Assembly (NCBI GenBank): GCA_938049335.1
Contig: CALIYX010000016.1
Span: 1 to 64,000, forward strand
Reading direction: 5' to 3'
DNA from: an uncultured Clostridia bacterium
Lineage (GTDB): Bacteria > Bacillota > Clostridia > Peptostreptococcales > Anaerovoracaceae
DNA length: 64,000 bases
The stretch's first letter is position 1; every line of letters begins with the position of its first letter. The translations under genes and the position numbers were made by a program. Under the pieces are notes generated by a model, which was given only the letters and a program-made list of their open reading frames with translations, did no database searches and had not been told where the DNA came from. Below are positions 26,038 to 35,772 of the stretch, piece by piece.

Positions 26038-26691
26038 ATGAAAGAATTGGCACCATCCCTATTATCTGCAGATTTTGCTAGGCTTGGCGAGCAGGCTGAA
26101 TTAGTTAGCAAGCACGGTGCAGATTATCTTCACATAGATGTAATGGATGGACATTTTGTACCTAATATAAGCTATGGGGCTTCTGTTATGAAATCGCTAA
26201 ACAATTGCGATACAGCAAAGTATGATGTTCATCTCATGATAGAAAATGCGGATGATTATGTTGCAGATTTTGTTACAGATAAGACTGAATACATAGTTGT
26301 TCATCAGGAGGCTTGTGTACATCTTTATAGAAGCCTTCAGAATATCAAAAGTCTTGGAGTTAAGGCTGGAGTAGCGCTTAATCCAGCAACTCCTCTTTGC
26401 ATGATAGAGGAGGTACTAGCAGATGTAGACCTTGTTCTCATAATGTCAGTAGAGCCGGGCTTCGGTGGGCAGAAATTCATTGAAGCTTCACTTGATAAGA
26501 TTGAAAGACTAGCTAAAATAAGGGCAGAGAAGGGCTTTAACTTCAAAATCGAAGTAGATGGTGGAGTTAGTACGAAAAACGCTAAGAAACTAATTGAGGC
26601 AGGCGCAGATATACTTGTTGCAGGCTCTGCAGTATTTGGAGCAGAAGATATCCCTGCGAGAATGGATGAATTCAGAAAAGAAATGGAATAG
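26038..26691 (+). CDS. rpe: Ribulose-phosphate 3-epimerase
   Basis: Interconverts ribulose 5-phosphate and xylulose 5-phosphate in the pentose phosphate pathway. TIM-barrel marks: APSLLSADFARL at 5-16, HIDVMDGHFVPNIS at about 32-45 (metal ligands His and Asp), VEPGFGGQKF near 140 and EVDGGVS near 176. 217 residues. GGAG lies before the ATG, 14 bp after rsgA, in the usual rsgA-rpe order. Confidence 0.96.
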   Translation: MKELAPSLLSADFARLGEQAELVSKHGADYLHIDVMDGHFVPNISYGASVMKSLNNCDTAKYDVHLMIENADDYVADFVTDKTEYIVVHQEACVHLYRSLQNIKSLGVKAGVALNPATPLCMIEEVLADVDLVLIMSVEPGFGGQKFIEASLDKIERLAKIRAEKGFNFKIEVDGGVSTKNAKKLIEAGADILVAGSAVFGAEDIPARMDEFRKEME

Positions 26692-26720
26692 CTAATAGGT
26701 ATATATGAAGGCAGATTTAG

Positions 26721-27620
26721 ATGGGAGCATTTGAAAAAGTAAATGTGATATATTGCGACTTTCAAAGTCCGATTTCAGATGAAGATATATCAGAGCTAAT
26801 ATCTAATAAAGACCTTGAGTGCATTAGACCATGTGGTGGATATGTACCGAGTGAAAAAGATCTTTATTTGCTAAATGATTTCTTTAAAAAGCGTCCAGAT
26901 GTGGCTTTTAGAGTAACCTGTAAAGGGCTTCTAAGACATATTCCGTATGTGCAAAACATTTCAGAACCTGTAGAGGGATGTCTAGGTGAGGGACTAGAAG
27001 ATTTAAAGTATATAAAATGCCTTAAATCTATAAGCCTAGTGGAAAAGGATATTGAACCACTACTGGCACATAAGGATGAACTTATAGGTTTAGGACTTGA
27101 AGGAACCATAAACAAAAGTTCACATGAAATATTGCCGAAGCTTGGGAATTTAAAGGCTCTTAATTTGGATTCTACAACGCTCAAAAGCTTTACGTATATT
27201 TCCGAGCTTCCATTAGAAAAGCTTAGTCTATATGGACGTCAGCCATCTGACACGATAGAGCTAGAAAAACTAACTGAACTAAGGGAAATTCAAATTAAGA
27301 ATAATTCTAACTGGATTGATTTCAGTTTTCTATCAAAGCTAGACAAATTGGAGTGTATAAAGCTTAGCTACTGTGCAAAAATCGAATTTATTCCATCACT
27401 GGATGAACTTATAAGATTAAAATATATTGAGCTAAGCAACTGTAATAGATTGAAAGATGTGAAAGCTTTATGGAAGCTTGGAAAAGAGTGTAGTGTACTT
27501 GCAACGGGCAAACAGCTATCAAAAGAGAGATTAGCATATCAATTTGATAAAGATGTAGGTATTGCCGATTGGTGCAAGGAGTATTCTATAAATATTCCAG
27601 ATAATATATTAAACCGATAA
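26721..27620 (+). CDS. Uncharacterised protein with degenerate leucine-rich repeats
   Basis: Not assigned to a named family. 299 residues, no signal peptide or membrane segment, so probably cytoplasmic. From about residue 95 to 270 it has irregular LRR-like units of 20-23 residues (e.g. LGNLKALNLDST, LPLEKLSLYGR, LTELREIQIKNN, LDKLECIKLSYCAKI, LIRLKYIELSNC), suggesting a curved binding surface. The N-terminal 90 residues are of no clear type. It ends the operon 29 bp after rpe and is followed by a terminator. A protein-binding role is inference. Confidence 0.7.
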   Translation: MGAFEKVNVIYCDFQSPISDEDISELISNKDLECIRPCGGYVPSEKDLYLLNDFFKKRPDVAFRVTCKGLLRHIPYVQNISEPVEGCLGEGLEDLKYIKCLKSISLVEKDIEPLLAHKDELIGLGLEGTINKSSHEILPKLGNLKALNLDSTTLKSFTYISELPLEKLSLYGRQPSDTIELEKLTELREIQIKNNSNWIDFSFLSKLDKLECIKLSYCAKIEFIPSLDELIRLKYIELSNCNRLKDVKALWKLGKECSVLATGKQLSKERLAYQFDKDVGIADWCKEYSINIPDNILNR

Positions 27621-27634
27621 AAAAATTCAGACCA

Positions 27635-27662
27635 AAAAGAGAATGCTTTCGCATTCTCTTTT
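27635..27662. terminator. Bidirectional terminator
   Basis: AAAAGAGAATGC - TTTC - GCATTCTCTTTT forms a perfect 12-bp stem with A and T tracts on the two sides. It separates the convergent LRR gene and the penicillin-binding protein gene. Confidence 0.92.
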
Positions 27663-27674
27663 GCTTTGTTTAAT

Positions 27675-30518
27675 TTATGGGGAGCTTGGTGTAGTAGGTG
27701 AGCTCGTACTTGAGCTAGAATCCTTCTTTTGCTCAACCAGTGTTTCATCTGGTGAAATAGGGTATTTCTCTGGATTACTGTTATGTATGTTACAGTAATA
27801 TTCTGGGATTTCATCCTCAGAGAATACATCAAAGGTCTTTGTCTTTTTGTGCTTGCAGTCAGGAGTTGCTAGATATCCGGATTCTTCACAAATCTCAACT
27901 TCTCGACTCTTTAAATCGCTTACACTCTTTGCACCGCTCTGAGTTCCATTAATATAGTATTCTCCGTTATATGAGATAACATTTGCAGGTCTTGCAGCTC
28001 TTGTACCGTCGTAAACCTTATTGATGTTTCTCATGATATTACCCCACATATATGTGGAGATGATACTGTGCTCAGAAAGTGATACGCCGTAGTCACTACC
28101 TATCCAAAGTGAAGCAGAGTAGGTAGGTGTAAATCCATTGAACCAGTCATCAAATGCATCATCTGTTGTACCAGTTTTTCCTCCAACAAATACTCCAGAT
28201 ATCTGTGCGTAGTTTGCTGCTGCGCTGTTTACAACGCTGCTGAGCATGTCTGCCATAATCCAAGCAACACCTTCATCTAGGACCTTATGCTCCTTAGGTT
28301 TATTCTCTAAGATCACATTTCCTTGCTTGTCTACAACCTTTGTAAATGATGAAGTATCATATCTAACACCATTGTTAGGGAAGGTGCTGAATGCACTTGC
28401 CATTTCAAGCGTTGTTGTTCCCTTAGTCATACCACCTAGAGCTAGAGCTGAAGCATTGAGATCGTTTGCATCTCCTTCTTCAACCAAGGTTGTAATTCCG
28501 AACTTTTTCAGCATTTCTAAGGAGTAGTCCTTGCCAACCTGGAGCCATATCTTAACTGCACATGTATTAAGTGAGTTGACCATGGCAGATCTCATAGTCT
28601 GGGTACCAGTGTATGTTCTAGAGAAATTGAGTGGCCATACCTGACCATTTATAGTTGTTTTCTCATCAATTACAATTGAGCCTGCCGTTAGGTAGTCACC
28701 GTAAAGTTTAGTTCCTTGTTTATCGATTCCAAAATCTGTGAACTTATGCTTTCGTCCAGCTGCATATTCCTCAGCACTTTGCTGAAGGGCAGGGGCATAA
28801 ACGCCTAAAGGCTTTATTGATGAACCTGGCTGACGAGGGGCATCAGATGCACGGTTTAGAATCTGTCTTCCAGTAGTATTTCTTCCACCGACCATTGCTT
28901 TGATATGACCAGTCTTGTTTTCGACTATTGTCATTGCAGCTTGTGGCTGTATTGTCTTTGGTCTGAGAGAATAGGATGAAGGAGGAATAGTTACACTACC
29001 ATCATCATTAACGGTCATGAAATTCTTGTATTCATTCGACTTAAAGAATTTAGCTGAGATAATCAGGTTGTTATCCTTATCTACCGACTTGTATTCAGAA
29101 GGGATATTTATGTATCCACCCTGAATTGAGTAGAAGGCTCCTGATTCATCAGTTGTATACATATTCTTAAACTCAAGGCTATAATCGGTTTTGCCATTTA
29201 CCTTAGTTGTATAGATGTTCAAATCATTACCATAGTAGATAATCATCGAACCATCCTTTTGCATTTTGGCATTTCCGGCTGGAAGGATGAAGTTACCGTT
29301 TTCGTCGAAGTAGTTATCATATGCAAACAGAACAACCTGGCCATTTCTACCTACTATATTTCCGTAACGATCATAGTTAGGTGAGATATTAGGGTAGTTA
29401 TTGTTATTTGCAAACTGTTCTAGAACTGTCTTCTGAGCCTGTGAATCCATTGTTGAGTAGATCTTAAGACCACCATTATATACAGCGTTCCAAGCTGTGC
29501 TGTGATCCCAGTTCTTCTCTTTCTTGAGCTTAGTGATTACTTCGTCAATAACATAATCAGAGAAGTAGGCTGATTTACTATCAAACTTATTGTAATCAGG
29601 GTTTAGCATATCCTTTAGTGGTGTGTTGATAGCTTCTTTGTACTCCTTGTCGGTGATATATCCTTGCTCCTTCATAAGCTTTAGACATATCTCTCTACGA
29701 GGCTTACTTATATCGTTATAGATATATACGCCATCGGGTGTCTCAGCTAATAAAACCCCTTTGTATTCTGCTGCTGTTCCGCCTTCTATGAACTGAACAA
29801 GCTCGTACTTACTAGGTGACTGGGGCAGTGCTGCTAGTGCAGCTGACTCAGCTACTGTAAGTTCACTAACATCCTTGGAGAAGTATGCTTTAGAAGCAGT
29901 CTGAACACCGTAGGAGCTATACCCTAGATAAATGTAGTTTAGGTAAGCTTCTAAAATCTCATCCTTAGATAGGTATTTCTCAAGTTTAGTTGCATAGTAT
30001 GCCTCAAGTACCTTTCGGCTTATGGTTCTATCAAATTGCTGATCTGGAAGGTACATATTACGAGCAAGTTGCTGTGTAATAGTACTTGTTCCGCTTATCT
30101 TTCCTCCTGAGAAGATTGAATCTTTGACAGCACCAAACATTCTTATAACATTGAAACCGTGGTGCTTACGGAAGGACTTATCTTCCAAAGCGATAAATGC
30201 ATTGGTTAGGTGTTTAGGCATTTTCTTGATGCTTACAGCCTCTCTGTTACTGCTTGCAAAGACTGTATCAAGCTCCTTACCTTGGTCATCGTATATTGTT
30301 GTACTTTCGGAGAGCAGAGAGTTAATCTTGGATGGATCAATCTTAGGTGCCTTCGAAATTATAGAATATACATATCCAAACACTGCGAGTGCTGATATTA
30401 CAAATATAATAAGAAGAGCAATCAAAACTATCTTAAGTCTAGGATGTTTGCTTTTCTTAGGCGCACTTCTACGTCGCTGTGCAACTGCTGCAGTATCGTT
30501 CTTTACATTTGCTTGCAT
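27675..30518 (-). CDS. Class A penicillin-binding protein (PBP1A type)
   Basis: A bifunctional peptidoglycan glycosyltransferase/transpeptidase at the membrane. A basic N-terminus (RRRSAPKKSKHPR), one membrane helix (about 28-50) and a GT51 domain (EDKSFRKHHGFN, then GTSTITQQLARN) are followed by a linker domain and a transpeptidase with RQPGSSIKPLG (SxxK), SLNTC (SxN) and GGKTGTTDD (KTG). The tail is Ser/Thr/Pro-rich. The start at 30518 is chosen over the ATG at 30548 because AAGGAA stands about 10 bp before it. 947 residues is long but within range for clostridial members. Confidence 0.94.
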   Translation of the reverse strand: MQANVKNDTAAVAQRRRSAPKKSKHPRLKIVLIALLIIFVISALAVFGYVYSIISKAPKIDPSKINSLLSESTTIYDDQGKELDTVFASSNREAVSIKKMPKHLTNAFIALEDKSFRKHHGFNVIRMFGAVKDSIFSGGKISGTSTITQQLARNMYLPDQQFDRTISRKVLEAYYATKLEKYLSKDEILEAYLNYIYLGYSSYGVQTASKAYFSKDVSELTVAESAALAALPQSPSKYELVQFIEGGTAAEYKGVLLAETPDGVYIYNDISKPRREICLKLMKEQGYITDKEYKEAINTPLKDMLNPDYNKFDSKSAYFSDYVIDEVITKLKKEKNWDHSTAWNAVYNGGLKIYSTMDSQAQKTVLEQFANNNNYPNISPNYDRYGNIVGRNGQVVLFAYDNYFDENGNFILPAGNAKMQKDGSMIIYYGNDLNIYTTKVNGKTDYSLEFKNMYTTDESGAFYSIQGGYINIPSEYKSVDKDNNLIISAKFFKSNEYKNFMTVNDDGSVTIPPSSYSLRPKTIQPQAAMTIVENKTGHIKAMVGGRNTTGRQILNRASDAPRQPGSSIKPLGVYAPALQQSAEEYAAGRKHKFTDFGIDKQGTKLYGDYLTAGSIVIDEKTTINGQVWPLNFSRTYTGTQTMRSAMVNSLNTCAVKIWLQVGKDYSLEMLKKFGITTLVEEGDANDLNASALALGGMTKGTTTLEMASAFSTFPNNGVRYDTSSFTKVVDKQGNVILENKPKEHKVLDEGVAWIMADMLSSVVNSAAANYAQISGVFVGGKTGTTDDAFDDWFNGFTPTYSASLWIGSDYGVSLSEHSIISTYMWGNIMRNINKVYDGTRAARPANVISYNGEYYINGTQSGAKSVSDLKSREVEICEESGYLATPDCKHKKTKTFDVFSEDEIPEYYCNIHNSNPEKYPISPDETLVEQKKDSSSSTSSPTTPSSP

Positions 30519-30562
30519 TTTGCAGAAATTCCTTTCTATTAAATACATAAAGATTAAACCTA

Positions 30563-30571
30563 ATTATACCA
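30563..30571 (-). promoter_or_regulatory. Extended -10 promoter of the class A PBP gene
   Basis: Read on the minus strand, TGGTATAAT stands about 45 bp before the PBP start codon. The -35 is poor, as is common with an extended -10. Confidence 0.5.
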
Positions 30572-30634
30572 TATCAATCCTTTAAAGTATAGTATTTGCC
30601 GTTAATTAGAATACTTACAGGGAGGTGAGAAACT

Positions 30635-30679
30635 ATGAAACTTTTGAATAGAAGCTATGGGGAAAATCAAAATATGTAA
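30635..30679 (+). CDS. Possible 14-residue leader peptide upstream of comEC
   Basis: ATG preceded by a very strong GGAGGTGA (30621-30628, 6 bp before the ATG) opens a 14-codon frame, MKLLNRSYGENQNM, ending in TAA. Its ribosome binding site is better than that of many real genes here. It stops 70 bp before comEC. It could be a translated leader, a remnant of a decayed gene or chance; no run of regulatory codons is evident. Confidence 0.3.
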   Translation: MKLLNRSYGENQNM

Positions 30680-30749
30680 GTAAACACAAGTTTAGCAATC
30701 TTGTCAATCTATGGGGAAGAAAGTATATTAAACTTGAGGAGGAAGTATT

Positions 30750-32243
30750 TTGAGGCGTAGCTTAGCGTTTGCAGTTTTGAATTTTTTGATAGGACTTCTT
30801 TTGATGTATTTCAGTATAGATTATGGTGTTGTTTCAACACTTGTATATTTAGGAATTCTATTGCTTATATATAAATTGCTTTTAGGTATAGATACAAGAT
30901 ATTGTTTATTTGCAGTTTTAGGATGTATTTGGATGTTAATATCTATTTTGGGACATTATAATGCTGAGAATATGCCATTTGTATCTAAAGAAGCAATATG
31001 TAGGGGATATGTATCTACAGAGAGTGTAGATAAGTTTGGATTATCAGTATATGTATGCGAGATTGATGAGATTGTTTTTAACGGTATGACATACAATAAC
31101 TATAAAGTTATGCTGACAAGCAAGGAGAAGCAAAAGTACTCTATCGTTGGGGAGCGTATTGAATTTAGAGCTAAGCTAGGGGTTCAAGAAGTTAGAGATG
31201 ATGGAATAGATTATCGTAGATATTTATATAGCAAGGGGATTGATTATAGGTCAACTTGCAGAAGGATTAAGATTTTAAAAGATGGATGTTCTAAATTTTC
31301 AAAAGCTCGTTTTGTTATTATCAAAGCCATCAATAGTAAGAAAAACCTTTTCCTTTCAAGGATTTCACCTAGCGCAAGAGGATATTTTTCAGGGATAATA
31401 TTCGGTGAAAAAAACTTAATCAGTTCCGATGTTATCGAGGAATTTCAAGATACAGGAACCGCACATATTCTTGCAGTCAGTGGCCTTCATATAGGTATAA
31501 TTTATGCGATATTTAAGGGACTGAAGACCCGTCTTAAATTAAGAAATAGTATGGATTTTGTTCTGATTTTGATGCTTGGTATTTACACTATTTTGGCTTC
31601 TTTTAGCATTTCTATTATTAGAGCAGTCATTATTATACTTTTGAAAATTATTGCTGATAAACTGATGATGCGATTTGATTTTTTGACTGCAATTTCAATA
31701 GCATTTTTGATTTCGTTAATAAATAATCCATATAGCATATTTGATGTTGGGCTTCAGCTTTCGTTTCTTTCAGCGTTGATAATTGTATTCATATTTCCTC
31801 ACATTAGAAGGACAAGGTATAGAAAGTTATTAGAAATAATGGCGCTTCCAATTGGCCTTGGAGCCTACAATATAGTAAGCTTTGGTCAGTTTAGCTTGAT
31901 AGCAGTTTTAGCCAATACTCCTATAATTTTACTTATGTCAATTTACGTACCGATAGGAATCACAAGCTTCTTTATATATCTTGTCAGCAATCATTATTCT
32001 AATATTCTTGGTTACTTAACATCTGCAATTGGTGAACTTACATATAAAGTTAATCACAGTTTTAGTTTATTTCAGAAGGGAACACTAGAGATTGAATATA
32101 GTGATGGTAGGCTAGTGATTTTGCTTTATGCATTCATTTTTATTGTGTCATCAGAGTATTTTTTTGTTAATATCGTCAGCCGGCATGATCTAAAACAGTG
32201 CTTTGGTTTTATTCTAATAGGAATTACACTATTTATGTTTTGA
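30750..32243 (+). CDS. comEC: ComEC/Rec2-family membrane channel protein, short form
   Basis: ComEC carries single-stranded DNA across the membrane during natural transformation. 497 residues with N-terminal membrane helices, a DUF4131-like extracytoplasmic part (about 60-185), and the Competence domain with the hallmark HILAVSGLHIGIIYAIF near 232-248 and about eight later helices. The C-terminal metallo-beta-lactamase domain of the usual 700-800-residue form is absent; the ORF simply ends after the last helix. Start is TTG with GAGGAGGA 6 bp upstream. Whether it supports DNA uptake is unsure since no other com genes are visible. Confidence 0.85.
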   Translation: MRRSLAFAVLNFLIGLLLMYFSIDYGVVSTLVYLGILLLIYKLLLGIDTRYCLFAVLGCIWMLISILGHYNAENMPFVSKEAICRGYVSTESVDKFGLSVYVCEIDEIVFNGMTYNNYKVMLTSKEKQKYSIVGERIEFRAKLGVQEVRDDGIDYRRYLYSKGIDYRSTCRRIKILKDGCSKFSKARFVIIKAINSKKNLFLSRISPSARGYFSGIIFGEKNLISSDVIEEFQDTGTAHILAVSGLHIGIIYAIFKGLKTRLKLRNSMDFVLILMLGIYTILASFSISIIRAVIIILLKIIADKLMMRFDFLTAISIAFLISLINNPYSIFDVGLQLSFLSALIIVFIFPHIRRTRYRKLLEIMALPIGLGAYNIVSFGQFSLIAVLANTPIILLMSIYVPIGITSFFIYLVSNHYSNILGYLTSAIGELTYKVNHSFSLFQKGTLEIEYSDGRLVILLYAFIFIVSSEYFFVNIVSRHDLKQCFGFILIGITLFMF

Positions 32244-32250
32244 ATATAAA

Positions 32251-32279
32251 AAAGAATTAGACCAAAGGCCTAATTCTTT
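32251..32279. terminator. Bidirectional terminator between comEC and the next gene
   Basis: AAAGAATTAG - ACCAAAGGC - CTAATTCTTT, a 10-bp stem with flanking A and T tracts, between convergent genes only 47 bp apart. Confidence 0.85.
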
Positions 32280-32290
32280 ATAGCTTACAT

Positions 32291-32911
32291 CTATAGATTT
32301 TCTTCAGTAGATACAGAATCGCTTTGAACTGGTTCTTGAGCTACTTCTGTCTGAGCAGGAGCTTCTGGTGCAACAGGCTGAACTGAAGATTCATTCTGAA
32401 CCGGCTGTGACTGAAATGGTGTAGCTGGTGTCTCATCTAGATGGCTTCCAATTGTTGTGAAGTTTATAGCTGAAGGAGTGTTTCTAACCTTTTTCTTTGT
32501 TACAAAATAGGAAATGCAAGCACCTATTACTGCAAGAGATGCTATACGCACAAGGTAGAAACCAATCTTGAAGTGGAGCACATCTCCATACGTGTTCTTA
32601 ACATCAAGAGCGTGTACAAGCTCATAGATGAATATCAGCAGGAGTAAGATTGCTATTATTAGCAAAGGTATTTTTTTCTGAATAGCAGCAAATAGAATTG
32701 CTAGTGTTCCTAGAACTACGAAAAATATTCCATCTCCAAACTGTCCTTCAATGATAAGAAAGTTAAATGTATATCCCTGACCGAAAAGTTCAACTCTAGC
32801 ATATGGTAGAATTGTTGAAATCATCATCACTGCTGAAGAAATAATAATTACTAAACGAGCAATTGATGGGATATCTCTTTCTTCTTGAATATCAAAATTC
32901 ATATCTTGCAT
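32291..32911 (-). CDS. Uncharacterised four-helix membrane protein with a Gln/Pro/Val-rich tail
   Basis: No family recognised. 206 residues: four hydrophobic segments at about 16-36, 46-66, 68-88 and 105-130, then a hydrophilic tail (about 145-206) rich in Ala, Pro, Gln, Glu and Val with repeated PVQ/APE units. No catalytic motif is evident. Start ATG at 32911 has a GAGG-like site upstream on the minus strand. It is monocistronic between two terminators or divergent promoters. Confidence 0.65.
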   Translation of the reverse strand: MQDMNFDIQEERDIPSIARLVIIISSAVMMISTILPYARVELFGQGYTFNFLIIEGQFGDGIFFVVLGTLAILFAAIQKKIPLLIIAILLLLIFIYELVHALDVKNTYGDVLHFKIGFYLVRIASLAVIGACISYFVTKKKVRNTPSAINFTTIGSHLDETPATPFQSQPVQNESSVQPVAPEAPAQTEVAQEPVQSDSVSTEENL

Positions 32912-33116
32912 TATTGTCCCTCTTTCCTAAATAACTAAAAATTAAACATTAAAGAAATTATAGACTATAATGCTTCGCTTGGCTAGTAAATTTTGATTAC
33001 TTATATTTATATTGAAAAAGCTTTTTAGTGGACGATTTTAAGAATTATATGATAATATAATTGTAAATAGAGTCATTTGATTACTCATTGAGTTTAAGTA
33101 TGAGAAGAGGTATAAA

Positions 33117-34832
33117 ATGAACGGAAATGATACGCAAAAGAGGGATGAGAGAACTATTAAGATAATGATTATTGCGATAGCATCGTTTTTTATAGTGCTT
33201 ACATTAATTACAGTAGCTGGAGTATTTATATACTTTAAGTTCTTTGCAGTAGATCATGACATTGATTCAGACACACAGCCTACGGTTACAGAGGCAAGGC
33301 TTGCTGATATGGTACTTGAAGAAGGAACTTGCTTTGGTGAAGATATTCCTAGCATGTTCGAAGGTTTTTATAGAATGAACCGAAAAATAGATGATGTTGA
33401 GGAAGGTATAGTAGCCACAAATATATTTGATGTGAAAGATATCGAGCAGCTTGGTATAGTCAGCAGATACCAAAAGGATGGGAAGACACCAGCACTTAAT
33501 ACACAGATATATAGGTATGATAAGAATACTGATGAGCTAAAAGCCTTAAATACAAAAGCTAAATACAAAAATGAAATGTGGCCCATTGATTTGAGCCTTT
33601 TTAATTCTGTCTCAGAAGAAGTATATAAATTTGAATGCAAGGGTGAGCTATATATAGTCGAGAATGTTACAACGACACAGGGAATAAATGGTATTTCATA
33701 CCTTCATAAGATTTGGCAGGTCAAAGGAGATGAACTTGTTGAAGTTATCGATTTGCAGTTCAACACAAGTATTATTGCTTCAAGGAGAGTGGGAAGCTAT
33801 AAGCTGAATGGTAAAGAGATTCAGAAGCAGAAAATTGATGATGCAATTAATTTTTTATTCGAGAAACATGACAACGCAAATGATGCTGAAACAAATGCGA
33901 AACAATTACTTAATAATTATTATAGTTCATGTATTAAAGAGATAAATAATGTATTATCAAAATATAGAATAGCTTATGCTACTAAGGATGGAACTGAAGA
34001 TGGTGGCTATGATTTTCAGTATCTGGAGGGGAAGTATGAGCTAATGTGTGCGATAGATTATGATTCTAGTAAGGATCTTAAAATCGTATCCAATAACTTA
34101 TACCTAGTACCATCAAAAAATGTAAAAGAATTTAGAAACATAAAAGATAACTACGATGAGAAACTTAACAAAGCTAAAAATTCAGCACGAGAAAACTTCA
34201 AAGGAATATTAACTGCTGATAAGGGTGCAGATATAAACTCACAAGACCAAGTGATTATAAGAAAAGATGGTGAAGCTTCTGATAAATCAGTCGTGATTTA
34301 TGATTTGAATGGTGATGGGGTAGAGGAAATGTTCTACCTTAGTAGACTGGGAAGAAATGATACAAGCTATAACATAATTTACGCTTCTTCCGATAAGGAA
34401 AATAATGGTTTAATTTCATATGCGATAGCAGATGGATTGAGCATGGCAGCAAATAAAGAGTTTTCCAGCGCATTTGCAATATATATGAGTAAAAATGAAA
34501 AGAATACTTTTTATATTGCTATCGCTTCGCCTTTTAATGGAGGAGAATTTGGTAATTTCTCAGTCTTAAAGTATAAGGCTGGCGAGTACGGAAGGCTTGA
34601 GCTACAGAATAAGCTTGAGAATATTTTTAGAAAGAATATCAGAGACGATTACTATATAGACGATAAGGAGGTTTCGGCTAAGGAAGGTGCTACCAAGTTT
34701 GCTAGCATATCTAACGATGCAGGTCAGCTTTTGATGTACTCAGGAGATAGCCAGATAATTCCTGTATTTGCTTCATTTGGTAAGGATGAAGATAAGGCAA
34801 TTAGCTATAAAGAGGCGATGGAAAATCTTTAG
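33117..34832 (+). CDS. Membrane-anchored extracytoplasmic protein of unknown function
   Basis: 571 residues with a short cytoplasmic basic N-terminus, one membrane helix (about 18-42) and a large outside domain with no cysteine-rich or enzyme motif. Near residue 395-405 VIYDLNGDGVEEMFYL resembles the D-x-N-x-D-G calcium-binding loop found in FG-GAP/EF-hand-like repeats. Many Lys, Asp and Asn residues suggest a soluble outside domain. It heads a group of three membrane-anchored small or mid-size unknowns (to 35946). GAGAAGAGG stands before the start. Confidence 0.65.
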   Translation: MNGNDTQKRDERTIKIMIIAIASFFIVLTLITVAGVFIYFKFFAVDHDIDSDTQPTVTEARLADMVLEEGTCFGEDIPSMFEGFYRMNRKIDDVEEGIVATNIFDVKDIEQLGIVSRYQKDGKTPALNTQIYRYDKNTDELKALNTKAKYKNEMWPIDLSLFNSVSEEVYKFECKGELYIVENVTTTQGINGISYLHKIWQVKGDELVEVIDLQFNTSIIASRRVGSYKLNGKEIQKQKIDDAINFLFEKHDNANDAETNAKQLLNNYYSSCIKEINNVLSKYRIAYATKDGTEDGGYDFQYLEGKYELMCAIDYDSSKDLKIVSNNLYLVPSKNVKEFRNIKDNYDEKLNKAKNSARENFKGILTADKGADINSQDQVIIRKDGEASDKSVVIYDLNGDGVEEMFYLSRLGRNDTSYNIIYASSDKENNGLISYAIADGLSMAANKEFSSAFAIYMSKNEKNTFYIAIASPFNGGEFGNFSVLKYKAGEYGRLELQNKLENIFRKNIRDDYYIDDKEVSAKEGATKFASISNDAGQLLMYSGDSQIIPVFASFGKDEDKAISYKEAMENL

Positions 34833-34893
34833 TGCATTATAAAATCAGGTATTAATATCGTTTGTTTGATACATACTCGCTATCGACCGAATA

Positions 34894-34922
34894 TTGACAA
34901 TGATAATATCTTCCTTTAGACT
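34894..34922 (+). promoter_or_regulatory. Promoter before the 270-residue membrane-anchored protein
   Basis: A consensus TTGACA (34894-34899), a 17-bp spacer and TAGACT (34917-34922) about 30 bp before the start codon at 34954. Confidence 0.6.
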
Positions 34923-34953
34923 TGTCCGTAATACTTTGTAAGAGGGATTAGAT

Positions 34954-35766
34954 ATGGATAAATTTAAGAAAAATAATGGCAAGAATAAGAAGCTAATATA
35001 TATCGCTTTATCAGTTATTGTAGTATTTTTTGCGTCGATAATAGCTTTTAAGATTTATAATTCTCAGCCAAAGCATGTAGAAGATGAAAGCTTTGTACAA
35101 AAAGATTCAAACATCAATAAAAACAATGAAGTAAGTGTAAAGTCACTTTTAAAGAAATATCCGGTTGAGGTTAAGGGCTATAATGGATATGGTGTATTGT
35201 CATTTTATAAGTCAATAGATACATCTCGTAAAGAGGATATGCAAGTATTTAATGTTGCTGGTGATTTTTCCCCTTTAAAGAATGGGGATAAAGTCACTTT
35301 AAGGGTTTCAGAAAGCTATGTTGATGAACTGAAAAGTGATGGGCTAAAGCTTGATAAAGAAAAAATTGAGATAAAAGTATCTGGACTAAAGGATATTTCG
35401 GAAATAAAGAATCTAGATGCTCTTATTAAAGAAAATGATAATGTGGCTGAGTATAATAACGAGAGCAATAGCTATAATAAATATAATATAGAAAGGCAGA
35501 GTGATTTCATAAAATATATTCCTTATCCAGATGATGGTTCTCGTGATCAGATTTCATTTGTAAGCGTATATAAAGTTACATCGGTAAGCTCAAGTGAAAC
35601 TAAAACTGAGTACTACTTCTATGGAAACATAGCTGATATTAAAAAGAACGGTAATCTAGACCTTGAAACCGCCGATGCTGTTGTTAGCTTAGGAAGAATG
35701 GATCTAGAAACCATATTGGCAGATCTGAAGGAAAGAGATTATAAGGAAATCAAACTGAAGAAATAG
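34954..35766 (+). CDS. Membrane-anchored protein of unknown function
   Basis: 270 residues, one N-terminal membrane helix (about 12-32) after a Lys/Asn-rich start, then an outside domain without known motif. Two beta-rich stretches, one near 65-130 (VEVKGYNGYGVLSFYKSID...) and one near 185-260, look like paired small beta domains. GTAAGAGGG precedes the ATG. Probably cotranscribed with the small gene 6 bp downstream. Confidence 0.6.
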   Translation: MDKFKKNNGKNKKLIYIALSVIVVFFASIIAFKIYNSQPKHVEDESFVQKDSNINKNNEVSVKSLLKKYPVEVKGYNGYGVLSFYKSIDTSRKEDMQVFNVAGDFSPLKNGDKVTLRVSESYVDELKSDGLKLDKEKIEIKVSGLKDISEIKNLDALIKENDNVAEYNNESNSYNKYNIERQSDFIKYIPYPDDGSRDQISFVSVYKVTSVSSSETKTEYYFYGNIADIKKNGNLDLETADAVVSLGRMDLETILADLKERDYKEIKLKK

Positions 35767-35772
35767 GTAATC

